A stretch of 64,000 nt of DNA from Breviolum minutum Mf 1.05b.01 (lineage: Eukaryota > Sar > Dinophyceae > Suessiales > Symbiodiniaceae), in NCBI GenBank assembly GCA_000507305.1, contig DF239027.1, positions 399,130 to 463,129 of the forward strand, given 5' to 3'. Below, piece after piece: positions 1 to 12,600 of this stretch (position 1 is its first letter; each line of letters opens with the position of its first letter). Both the position numbers and the translations under genes were made by a program. The notes beneath the pieces were generated by a model. It searched no databases and had not been told where the DNA came from. It was given only the letters and a program-made list of their open reading frames with translations.

Positions 1-321
1 GATCATCATAGTGTGGTCATAGAATATGACAGTTTACAGAAAGAAATCTTTTCAAATTTGGATGGTACGTCGTATATGGGATATGTTACCAAAATTTACC
101 CAAAAAACTACATCATCCCATAGTCTGTTTGTCCCTCTCCATCAAAGTATTATATATATGTACATAGAGACGCGTATGTAACCATATGCATATTTATATT
201 TAAACAGGCTAGCGCCTGTCAGCCGCCGACCCGGGAGATTTGTTGCATTGGACCAGGGATTGTGGATAGCTGAGAAAAGGAACTGTATATAATGCTGGAT
301 AAAATGTATATNCGGCCCCGT

Positions 322-366
322 TTGGATTTTGGATTTCGGATTTTGGATTTTGGATTTTGGGCTAGG
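322..366 (+). repeat. TTTTGGA short tandem repeat
   Basis: The heptamer TTTTGGA (with one C variant) is repeated about five times just after an ambiguous base at 312. The flanks, from 1 to about 1400, show no convincing exon. They hold AT-rich sequence, a duplicated phrase GTTATCATTACCTTT near 927 and 997, and several palindromic ATATCATGATATAT stretches around 750-780. Confidence 0.7.
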
Positions 367-559
367 ATTAGGATCGATCGACACCGTTTGGATTCTGCAT
401 AAGATATTTGCCAGTCACGCCGACTCGGGTCGGCGGATTTACACAAAGAAATGCATGTGTATGTTCACAAGTGCTTTGTACCCCAAACATGTGCATATAC
501 AGTATCTTCAGATGGGTGAGAATTCACAGAAATGCGGAATATTATTTTTGTAGTTGTTC

Positions 560-795
560 AATCTATGTAATTGTTTGTTTTTATTTGATGCAGTCCACTT
601 TTTATCTATTGTATGCATGTGTATTATTTATTTATGTATTTGTTTACCTATTCGTTTATTTGCTTACATCTATATATTCGTCCATGTATTTATCTATGTA
701 TCTATATAAATATATATTTGTTATAAATTATACCATGTTATGTTTTGATATACCATATCATGATATATGATATATGTTTTGTTTCATCAATATCA
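560..795. repeat. Degenerate TATT/TATC tetranucleotide tract
   Basis: This AT-rich stretch is built from drifting TATT, TATC and TATG tetramers. It ends in near-palindromic TATCATGATATATGATATATG. The long open frame here is a by-product of the simple sequence and is not called as a gene. Confidence 0.6.
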
Positions 796-3054
796 TATTT
801 CATTATATTAGTTGATATCATACTTGATCATATTACAGCGATTTTACACGTTGTCTTTTCAACATTACACTCCAGAAATCTAACATAGATACCAAGAACT
901 ACAATTTTATATATTACGTTATCATGGTTATCATTACCTTTCAAAGGGTTGGAATAAGGTAACTCAACTCCCTTGGAATACACCCCAGGAAATCAGGTTA
1001 TCATTACCTTTTTTCCAAACCATGATTTTGGGGCCCTCCAGCCATCGAAGGCCTTCACCTTGGTCCGTCGCACCGCACGGCTTTGGACCGCCTTGTTGGC
1101 GTTAGCCTCCAGTGCTGGAGGGTACCAAAACGGGGATCAACGGACAACGGACTTCCCGGGGGAAGGTCCCAAAAAACCTGGGGGAAAAAACATAAGATAC
1201 CCTGATAGTTTCAGAAAACGTGGAGTTGTTTCATTATTTTGTGATGTTTTTGTGTGATTAGTCTGGTTTGCGGAGTTTTTGGTGGTGGGGTTGTGGAGTT
1301 TAGACTGAAATGTGGTGTTGTGTGTGGGAGATATGAAGACATTGATGTGTAATTTGAAAGATTCCACGTGATCCATCAGCAGTTTTTCCAGAGAGTATTA
1401 GATAGAGTCCGTGAAATGTGTTTTTCAGGACTGTAGATGTGACGATAGCATGTTTTCAACATTTAGCGTTGATGGTGTCATGGATAATTGCTTGCCACCA
1501 AGCTGTTGCAGCAAATTTCATGCCAGGAATGGTGTGACTCCTCTACGAAACGATGCAGATCGTGCTATCCATACCGCGTGGAGTCTTACCGAGTAGCTCT
1601 CAATGTGGTCTTCGGCCAATGCTTGGGGGACGACCAGAAAAAGCCAGAGCACATGTAAACAGCAAAGGATAATATGAATCCCAAAAACGAAAAAAATCAT
1701 TTGCGAAAACCTCTCCAAGATGTGTTGATACTTCATTTCACAGGTGCTGCAGTTCACGCCCCCTGGTAAAAACTTCCAACATTTGCAACATTTCCAGGGG
1801 AAATGATGAGAGGTTCACATTGTCCAACAAATTGCAGGCTTTGAATCCTTAGCCTTGGTACTCGTATCATCGATAGATTTGGGGAATTTTCAAATGAATC
1901 TGACTCAAAACGGTTCCTTTTTTTTCCCGCTTCCTTTCGTACCTTTGTCACTTTCCTTGAATCTCATGTGTGTTTTGGGATGGGGAATGATCTGACTCAG
2001 CCTGACATCACCTTCCAAGTTGTTGCAGTCGGTCGGGGGTCATTGCCGTTTAGAGATATATAAGCCAATTGATTTTTACACATGCACCACCAACCGTTGA
2101 TAATCCAAGAAACCATCATTTTAGAGATGATACATTTTTACATGTCAGGTTGATAAGCCCAATCACCTCAACCAATCGTTATCGCTGTTTTTTTGTAGCA
2201 ACAGTTTTCAAAGCTCACTCATCGAAAATGCATCCCAAAAGGTAATTCTCTGGTAAATCCAAAGCCATCCCAAAACCAGCTGTAACAACTTGGACGTAAC
2301 AAAAATCACATTGTTAGTTAGTTAGACGTAAGTTCAGTGTGGCCCCGCTCCCCGCAACAGTCAATAACAGTCACATTACAGGCTTATTACATGCTTAGTA
2401 CGGGGATTCCAATCAAAACTTCATTTGCTACTATTACTGGTACCCATAGGATCCATGGGACTGGTATATATTTACCTACATTTAGTTGATTTTTTATATG
2501 TAAAATGTACCTTTGATAAATATACCAATCGTCTCATGGATCCTCCAAGTAGGTGTAGCCAAGTTCCAAGTTCCAAGTCAACCCCGACACCTGGACCAGA
2601 GGTGCGCCAACGTTTGCATTTGGAGCTGGACGATGCTGCTGCGGCGGCAGAGATTACAGCCGAGGCGTCCGGTCAGATCTGGTCCTATGGGAATGTTTGG
2701 TTGGTCAAATTGGTGGGTGAATCATTTTTTCGGAAAAAAATAAGTCAGCCCAATTTTTCCAAATATCAATTGTTGTGTGTTTGTTGGGTTGATTTTTTGT
2801 TGGGCTGATTGTTGCATCGATTTGCAGCAATTTGCGTCAAATAAAATGCTTCAGGAGGTAAGGGACCATAAGAGAAACGTGTTTTTCCGTTTCAAAAATG
2901 TTGGAAGGACCCCTTTTTACCCACCATCGGAGGAAGAGTTTTAAGTAAGGCAACGTCAAAGCTCAGGCGATGATTCTATTCGGAAATTTGTTGTTCTGCA
3001 AAGGAGGTATCAAACTTTAATTTCAGATTCTAGATGGGTTGTTTCATTTGACAG

Positions 3055-5337
3055 GGTGTGAAGATCCTGGAGTTCCTGTGGTGTTTTTTGTAGACGAATC
3101 GACATTGAAGCTTCACGAAAGCGCAACAGTTTGGGATGGAGATCCGATGGAGATCCAAGTCGAAGAATTACCCCAACAAGTTGTGGATCATCACCGCGAT
3201 GTGATTTCGTCTCAATATTATCCACAGAGTTCATGTTTATGTTTCGTGAAGTATACAGGATAGTACATAAATAATTCATCTTGTAGATGTTGATTTAGAG
3301 ACTCAGAGATATCTTCCCGTGTTTTTTCCGAAGGCAGAACAAAAAATCTTGAAGCAACATCGCTGGGATTGTCACAAAGAATCACCTGATTGTCGTGCAT
3401 GATTCGTTTAAACTGGTGACGTGATACGTAATCAGCGTTTCAACACCTCTAGTGATCAGAAAGTAATATTTTCCTATATGTTTCTATTTAATAGCCATCT
3501 TTTTGGGATCTCACAACAGTATCCCCAACGCCGGCGGAAGGTGGAACAGAATGCTGTCGCAATGCTTCCAGTGATCTATGATAAGCTTCATCAGGTCGTT
3601 CGGATTGGTCCAGCCAGTGATGGAAAAAAACCCTTTCTCCCAGAATCATTCTGGTCAAATTATAGCGACCTCACACGAGTTTTGGGCCCCCAAATGCCCT
3701 AATTGGTCTTTTTTGGGGAAATCCCCTTAATTCAGGAAAATCCAGGTTGGTGAAATATTCTAATTTGGCTAGATACTCATGGAAGTGGAAAAGTTCCCTA
3801 AATGAAAGGAAACTCATGTTGGAGATACACCCATTTTCCACTTCCATGATTATGGGAGGAAGGGTAGGGTTACCCTCCTGGGAACGATCACATGGGACCC
3901 ATTCCAGGTCAGCACCAATTTGAGTCGGTGATGTTCCGAACTTCCCGTGAATTGTGGGATATGTTTCCTCGTTCCCTGGAGGGTAGGGTTAGGGCCGGTT
4001 AGGGAGTTTTTGTTAAGGATCCCGAAAGCATATGGGACACGGATCCTTCCCATACCCACCACGGATTCCCATGGGACGAGTCCGGTATGTTTACCTACAT
4101 AAAATACCATAGAAGTCAACCATTCATGTAGGAATCCCATACATCCGTGGGATAAGCTTCCCGTACCATCCCGGGACTTGGAGGACTTCTGGTGGAGTTT
4201 CCAGGAGTAGTATGGGAATGGAGTGATGAATCCAAGATGATAAAGAGAAATGATTCGTGAAGATTTCGTGACATTGAAGATAGATCTAAGAATCTAAGGT
4301 TCAAAATCCTGTTTAACCAAATAAGATGGAAGCATGTTGAAGCCTCGTGTTCCAAAAAATGATTTCTTAATGCTTAATACAAATTAGAGCACCTGGGATT
4401 GAAACCGGAAAGTTGCAGGCTGGACTCTTCTGGCACTGAGGATGCGATAGGACCTTGCCGGTGGAGATTTGAAAAGCATGATGGAACAGATGCATAGATC
4501 CGCATGCAAACTGCCTACCGTACAACCACTTGTTTTAGCGAATATGAACCTCAGCCATTCTTTTCTCCATTGGGATTTCATTGAAAAAATCACTCGGGAC
4601 TTGGCAAAGAAAACGGCAGCAACAAAGATTTGCGTGACCCTTCCGCCGGTCGCCGGTCGCAATGGGTTCAACAAAAGTGGAAGGTTGAAAGTGAGATCCT
4701 TTCGATTGGAATGTTTTTGGAAAATTTGGGGAAACATGTATGTTGTAAGTTAGAAGCTTGTTATGAGGAGATACGCAACTTGTACATACTGATAACTTGA
4801 AACGTAATATAGCTTGAAACTTACAACATCTTATGTGTTTTATTCTACCTTTATTTCGTTTCGTCGAACCCTGGACGAGTCATCTCTTCTACGTTTTTTG
4901 ATGCCAACTCGAGTAATGTTTTTACTCTGACAGGCAAACTTAGGCAGTTTCACTTCCATTGATTTCATCCGCGATTCATAGGTGAAAAATCGATCAGTGG
5001 GCAAGTTCTTTCGATCAGTGGGTTAGTTCTTTGGGCAGCGTCAAAACGTGGCCGCTGATGGTGTGATTAAACGAAGATCTTAATATATATATATATATAT
5101 TCATCAATCAAAAGTTTCACCATGGATGATCAACCATGAAGCCATTACTGCCTGATGTTTGTAGCTCCACATGTTCAGAATGAGGGCCTCCAAGCTGCGA
5201 ATGGATGCGTTGCCATGACAGCTAGTCACTCAAAGACATGCAGCCAGCCAACTCAGACTATAGTATTTGTTCAAATTTCGGAGTGGTATGCTGCTCATAT
5301 CTACAATGATGTCCTTAAAGACGCACATAAAATATGA
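3055..5337 (+). CDS. Unrecognised multi-exon protein, 3' part
   Basis: I do not recognise this protein. Four protein-like exons lie on the plus strand: one from 3055 (after TTGACAG, contains VVFFVDESTLKLHES), 3520-3594 (YPQRRRKVEQNA), 4451-4690 (contains MMEQMHRSACKL and WDFIEKITRDLAKKTA, with a strong donor GTGAGA) and 5179-5337, which ends in a stop after LKDAHKI. The exons at 3520, 4451 and 5179 are all entered in phase 0, and those at 3520 and 4451 also end in phase 0, so they join cleanly. Earlier exons may lie at about 1430-1596 and 2580-2712, but the reading frame there is ambiguous. The start is not visible. The intron between 3594 and 4451 contains a dispersed repeat (3665-3780) and a short hairpin element near 4065-4153. 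Confidence 0.5.
3665..3780 (+). repeat. Dispersed repeat, family F copy 1
   Basis: Partner of 27527-27639. It shares GCGACCTCACACGAGTTTTG, GGGCCCCCAAA, TTCAGGAAAAT, GAGGTTGGTGAAATAT-type sequence and GCTAGATACT. The element has diverged, but the order of blocks is kept. Confidence 0.75.
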
Positions 5338-5581
5338 ACGTAGGCAAGTAACATTCACAGCATCGCCATGCGTTACAGAAAAGATCCACTCGACAACAAC
5401 AAAAACACAAGCATCTTCAAGAAATTCAACGATACCAGACATCAAAAAACATGCAATCAACAAAAATCTCCCAACCAACCGTCCAGCCCAAAAAAAATCC
5501 TTGCCATCCGAAACAAAAACAAAAAACTCTGCAGAACTCTGCAGAAAAAACGGAAAAACTGATCGCCGCGGGAAAAAAGCC

Positions 5582-6155
5582 ATGGACGATGATGATGACG
5601 TGCCTCCTTTAGAGGCCACCCGTAGTCGGATAGAGGTGGAGGGTGACAGAAATCAGAGCAGCTTGGCAGCCTTTGTCGTGGTCGTTGTGGTCGTGGTCGT
5701 GGTCCAAAACGGGTTGGTTGGTTTGGGGATGTTTGTTTTTTAGGTCGTTTTTGTGTTTTGTTTGGTGGTGGTAGGTGTATTGTTGGTGGTTTTGGGGGGA
5801 AGGGAAGGGAATTGGGTGGTGCAGGTGCATTTTCTTTGTTGTTGGTTGGTGTTTTTTGAGTTTTTGCCATGGCAAATCATTGAGTAGTTGATAGGTGTTT
5901 CTTTCTTGCCATGTTACAAGCAAATCAGCAAATCTATATAAGTTTGGTTTTCTCTGATGGATTGGTGCATGCAATATTAAGAGAATCCATGAACGGATGC
6001 CCCACAATCGGATGCCCACTCCTCAGACCTTTTTAACGTTGGCACTTGATTTCTGTGATATGTCCTGCCACAGCAAAGAACGTAGAATGAGAAGTACCTT
6101 TCACACCACTTGAACAAGATGTAGCCTCTTCCAATTTGTTGCTGATGATCAGTGG

Positions 6156-6190
<35 letters not shown>

Positions 6191-6585
6191 GTCATCATCA
6201 TCATCATCATCATCAACAACAACCACAACATGTTGAACCCACACAGTCACCACATCTTCACTTTGTTTTTTTGGGTGTCCAAACAAAACATCTCTCAGGA
6301 TCCGAAGTTGGCGATGTGGAAGAACGCAACGAAGTGGCCGAAGAGATGATGCAACGGGCCTTGGCCGCCCGGGAACGCAAGAAACAGGAGACGGAGGATG
6401 CGCGACGCAAAGCCGATGGATTTGGCGGTGGACTTAAGAAAGGCTTCTTATCCAAAGCTCAGGCGAATTGGAGGGATGTTTATGGAGGAGATGAGGGTTT
6501 TTTGTTGATGGATTTTTTGTTGCATGATGGATTTTTGTTTGGTGGGGGATATTCGAAAATGATGATGATGATGATGATGGTGATG

Positions 6586-6619
<34 letters not shown>

Positions 6620-9600
6620 TTTTTATTTGGGGATAATTGTTTGAAAATATTTTTGCTGGTGGATAGTTTTTTTCAGGTGTTTTTGATATGGGCCTTGGGA
6701 GATGGCTTTGGGAAAGGTGCATGTTGGGAAAAATTCCCTCCAAGGGCCCATTTACAGTTACAGGCGCCCAAAAGCGCGGAGAAAAGCGAGAAAGCCAAGA
6801 AAACGACACCATCCAAAGATCCAAAAGAGGACATCAGCGGTCATGTGAGCAACGTTTTTTGGGAAATGATCACAATATATCATATGACATATTTCTTCCC
6901 TCTAAAAAAAGGAAGTTAAAGAAGATCTCTACTGTATCTCAAAGGCATCTTGGCATATCTTATGACCGTTGGTTTATTTTTAAGCAAAGCATCCGGCAGC
7001 ATCGGTTTCATTCCGTTTCAAACTTTGACCAAAACCAAACGATTTCAACGAATCCCAGAGCCCATCCGTTTCAGCAGCTGTGGCCGGCGTGAAAAACCGA
7101 AGGAGACTCAGGTTCCTTTCATCACCGGTGCTGGATCCAAAGAGGCCATCACCGAGACATCTTGGCAAGAAAAACATCCGATGAACAAAAGGTAGGTAGG
7201 GCAGATTTACCTACATATTTACACCATAAAATATAAAAGTCGACCATTCTGTGTAGGTAAAAATAGCATATATGGATGGTAATATTGTAATTAATACCAG
7301 TACTCCTTTCGGCTGGTGGTTTCAAAAAAATTGTTGTTACCTATCCCTACATGGGAGAAGATTTCCCCATTTTGGTGGCTCAACAACCGCGTTGTCTGTG
7401 GTACTGGAGCTTGCAATACCTTAAACCTTGATGGTTCCTGAAAAATGACACATGCAAGAAAAGCCAACAGAAAGGTGAAACTGTGAATAATTACTTCAAA
7501 GAGGGAAATCGATTGTTTGATGTGTTCGAGGTAATACTTGAAGTCCTTGCAAATGACCATGGTGTTTTGATCTTCGAAAAAGACGACATAGGTCAGAATC
7601 CGATGTCCATTTTTTCCACCTCATCTTCCGTCAGGATGCGAAACGAATGAGTTTGCAGATGCCCGAGGCCCGTTACCGTGGTGAGTTACTTTGGTGGAGA
7701 TGCCGTCACTAGAAGGTGCAGAAGGTGATCACTATTAAGATATGTATTTTTTTAGAGACAATAATTTTTGTAAGGGCGGCTACTCCAGTTGTTGGACGTA
7801 GTTGGATTTGTTTGATGAGTTGGAAGAATTGTTATTTCAGTTATTTCCGATGTCTTTGGGAATTGTCCTTGCATGAATTTCATGATGCATTTGTGTAGAT
7901 GCAAGTTTCCAGAAAACTCCCGTTGCAAGGAGGAAATTCTGAAATTTAGAGAAGTAGGGAAGGTTCTGGCACTAATCTTGCCGCTTCTTTCCACGATGGT
8001 GTTATCGCGCTAGGTGCAGCAAGCAATGCAAGGAGTGGAAAAGCTGAAGCAGGATCAGGCAGACATGAGACTCATGGTTGCTTGATACTGACAAGGATCT
8101 TAATCCAACAGGCATTGGATTCTATCTGGGAAGCATGCAATTATCATCAATTATCTATGCAGTTCATGGACGAAATATACAAAATCCTGTACCAGGTATG
8201 CTTAAACCACTCAGAATGATGGCATATTTACATCAATTGGCTGGCCGCATGTTGTCAGTCAACACTATCATCTAGAATCTAGATGGTTGCTTGAAAGGTG
8301 TGATATGTTTCACATACGGGACTTCGGGAAAAATATAAGATCTTTGGAAGCGGGAAGTGCCTTTATCGCATGGGATGTTTCAGCTGGCTTTGGTCGACAA
8401 AAGACCTGATTTCTGTTTAAAAAAAAAGTGTTTTTCCGGTGTTTTTTGTTGATAGCTTTGATCTCTTCAATTTTGATTCTTAGAGGCTGCTACCTGCTAC
8501 CATGTTTTTTTCCAGCATCAGGGAGATAAATTGGGAATCTCCAACATCCCCAGGTCCCCAGATGCTTTGACGACATCCAATTTTAGTAGCCAGCTCATGG
8601 GCAGGTTTGAAAAAAAAACGAATCCAAGATCAAATCCATTTATTTGATTTTTATGGTAAATGTAGGTAAACATACGTACCATACATGTATATTATGGGGT
8701 AGGGCCAAATCCATGTGTTGTAATTGTTTATTTGTCCACTAAAAATAGTGGTGTTCTGCCTGGAAACTGCCTCGCAGTCTTGGGTGACACCACAGCTGAT
8801 GGCCGCTTTGCAGTCGAGACCAGAGCTGTTGAAAGCCGCTTCCTTAGCGAGATGCCTTGGTGATGGCCGTTTCATGATGAGTTGGAATTCGTGTATGACT
8901 GGAGGGAGTGTTTGAAGGGTATAGTTGAACTTATGTACATTAGTACATGGATTCTACAATGGGTACAATAATGCACATGTGGAATTGTATCCCTGAAGCT
9001 TAACATCCATATCATCAATATGCCTAAGTATCATATTTCAACAGAACTAGCTTTTTCAAACAGCCACTATCTCCCCAAATCCTGTGTCAGGAATGTTAAG
9101 ATATATGCTGCAGAATATACATTCCACTCATATCTCGTCCACTACTTTGACGTGAGCCAGCCAGCCAGTTCGGCCGGTCGACCGGTGTCCGTGGATCTGG
9201 CAATTGATTATATAAAGATTGACGAAGACGACTTTGATTAAAGAAGAAAAATTATGGTTGAAAATGAAGACATGGATTGCAAAGACTTGGATTGAAAGGA
9301 CGGCTCTGATACAAGATGACTTTGATTGAAAGAGAAGACTTTGATTACAAAGAGCACTTCGATGACAGACTCAGACAGAAGACTTTGATTCCAAATCCGA
9401 CCTTGGTGAATGTAAAGAAGATTTCGATCAAGAAAGGATTTGATTTGAGTAAGAACAAAACGTTGATTCAAGACCAGACTCAGATTTTCCAGACGAAGAC
9501 TGGATAAAGCTGAAGACCTGGATTCAAAAGGGAAGACCTTGATGAAATTTCGATTGAACAGGGAAACGTTCATTTAAAAGAGCCGACGTTGAATGCAAGA

Positions 9601-12600
9601 TAAGCTTTGAAAAAAAAAACAGACGACTTTGATTCGAGAAGAAAACGTAGGCTACTGACGAAGACTATGTTTGAAAGTGAAGACGTGGATTGAAAAGAGG
9701 GCTCTGCTAAAAAAGAGATGGCTTTTCAAACGAGAAGAATTTTATTGCAAGAAAGACTTCAGTCAAAGGCGTGGATTTGATTGAACAAACAACTTTGATT
9801 CAACATGCCGCGTTTGAATGAACATCTGGAGACAGACTCTTTTTATGAAGCCTTCGTTCACAAAAATCTATCGCAAGAGCATGCCTGTTGAAAATTGTTG
9901 AAAGACGGCGAATGTTTTGCAAGATTATATCACTAGTGCACTTACACATGCAGTTTTTGCATAGGCATGTAGAAGGTCGCAGAAAGACCCGCCAGCCAGC
10001 CAATTTGGCCGGCCGACGTTGTGGCCGGCCAACCCCGTCATGCAAGTATTGGCCGGCCAGTCAGTCACGCAGCTGCTGGCTGGCCGGAAACCAAATAGCG
10101 GACAAATCCCGGATGTTGACTAGAATATTTTCTTACAGATGATAGATGTTTTTGGATGTTTTGGGCTTACAATCTATTCTTAAATGATCTTGAATGTATT
10201 CATATCTATAATCATATATATATATATTTATATGTATATCATGTATATATATATATATATACAGTAATTACATTCTATGTTAATATGTTATATTCAGTGC
10301 TTTTTTTCCGTATTCCGTATCTTCCATTAAAGACGTTTTTTGGGATTTTTTGCTATCTGAGGCACTGTCAGATCCCAAGATTCAAGAGGCCACGAAAGTC
10401 CATGACATCGGTTGACGGGTGGTCTCGTTCCCTCATTCCCCCATGATATTTTTACTGGTTGGTTACCCTTCCAGGGAACTAACATAATATTTTTCCCAAA
10501 AAATGGATGGCCTATTTGAGTCGATGATTTTCCGATTTTTCGATTTTTCCCGTTTGGTGGGATATGTTAATTTTTTCTTGGAGGGTAACCAAATGTTCAA
10601 AGTTACAAAGAAACAGCTTGAAATGGGTAAGTGAAAAAAATATATATGCTTTCTGAACGTGTCCTTTTTCGAAATATTTTCAGCCAAAGTTCCGCCGCCG
10701 TCCTTTTTTTCCAACAGGCCATGCAGTTGATGCAGACGAATCCAGATGAAGCGCGACGGAGGTGGCGTCCAACGGCTTCAATGGAAGATGTTTACCCTTC
10801 CTCCCAGAATGGTTCAATGAAAAATCAGATTTTTTCCAATAGGATTCCGTTACCTTTCAAATATCTCGCCATTTTCTGCTGGTTTTTCATAAACTTTGAT
10901 GTTGTAGTAGGTGTAAATGTAATTTTGTTGGGCCCACAAGAGTTTGCCTAAAAAGAGAACTTTTGCTGGGAAGAAACAACTGTGACGTTCTTCATGTAGA
11001 AGATTAGATTTGAGATTTTTCAAATTGGTGAAATTCTGCCAGGGCCAGGTACTAACAGTAGCTTCCAGTCTCCAACCAAATCTAGAAACATATAATAAAT
11101 CAATAGTATTTGATATATATATATATACACAGATGCATTCGTATGAACCGTTTTTCTAAATAATCAATCGAAGAAGCAGCAAATCCTGGTATCTTAGAAA
11201 CTGCCCCCCTTTTTCTTTACCCAGGATTTTCCCTCGGTGATTTCTTCCCTTAGAAAAAAAAACCGCCACCGATGTTGGTGAAGCCTGGGAGCTAAAAAAG
11301 GTACTCAGATAACGAGGAAATCTCCAAGTTCATCAAGGCACAACAACCGGGAAGTTCCGACGGAGAAGACTTTTCAGGGTGAAGATGGGAGATTCCCTGG
11401 TTTTTTTTTAATAGGACAAGTCAGCCAGATACCCGGCACCTGAAGAAAAAACCTGCAAATTTGGATGGTTGGAAGACGATCCTTTCCTTTTGGGATGGCC
11501 CATGTTTTCGGGTATTTATGATATTATACCAGCACCTTCCAGTCGGGGTGCTCATTAAACCTTAAAGGATGGTGAATTGACACCCTGTAACGGAACCATT
11601 TGGCACTTTTTGGAAGGTTCAGGTATGTATATATATATATACTGTATGATATCATAAAATATATATATATATATGTGTATATATTATTGAATATATATAT
11701 ATATATGTATATGTATTTATATATATATATTGTTGGTATTTCAGACACAATGATACAATTAATCTGTAATAGATTAATCGTTGGAAAGTTTCGATAAAAA
11801 TGGAGCATTTGACGACCAGTCGAACTTTTGAATTTCTTCATGTTTTGGGTGAACACATCGATGCTGTGAAAATTCCAGGATTTTGGCTCCTTGATGGCCA
11901 CGCATTTCAATGTCTTGAGTCAAGAGGCGGAAATTGCAGCCATGGGATTTTTTCCATACTTTTCTTGTTTCCTGCTTTGAATGAAGGTTGCTTTTTGGGT
12001 ATACTGAGGATTGTTCAGAAATCATCAAAGAAAAATCCCAAGAGTCTTCTTTTGCATGAAAAAGCTGGGCAACATGCAGCAATTCTGAAGCAGAAGCTTC
12101 AATACTTGACGTTAGTAGAGAAAACGGCCCATGTTGCAAGAGACATCAGAAGAAAAACAAGTGCTGCCACGTGTTGCCGAACAAAAAATCTAAAATAAAA
12201 ACGTGAGGCAGGCAACAAGTCACCTCAAGCTGGGTATACGCCAGCTCCGTGATCAACTCAGATTACTGGATGATACTGACACAGGTGAAGAGAACTTACC
12301 CTGAAACTAGCAGTGAGGGTTACACCAGAAAATTGGTCGTTGGAAGAATCTGGGCGAACTAGAGTGACGAAACATGACGTGATCAGTTTCAGCCGTTTCA
12401 CCTTTTTGGTGCCGTGGAAGCAGGGGGAAACCTTCAATCAAAAGTCCCTTTATCTTAAGTAAGTATATAATTGAAAGTTGGTGAAATATCAATTATATTT
12501 GCATCTAGAATGTACAGTATGAGTTGGCTTGTAACAGAAAACCTTCCTTTATTCTCCCTTTTTTTGGTGCATTCTGAACTGTTTGAGTCCCGGATTTGAG

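Noticed and set aside
5609..6231. His-, Asp- and Met-rich open frames over the ATC arrays and G/T-rich intron
   Set aside because: Simple-sequence artefacts within introns 1 and 2 of the STI1-like gene.
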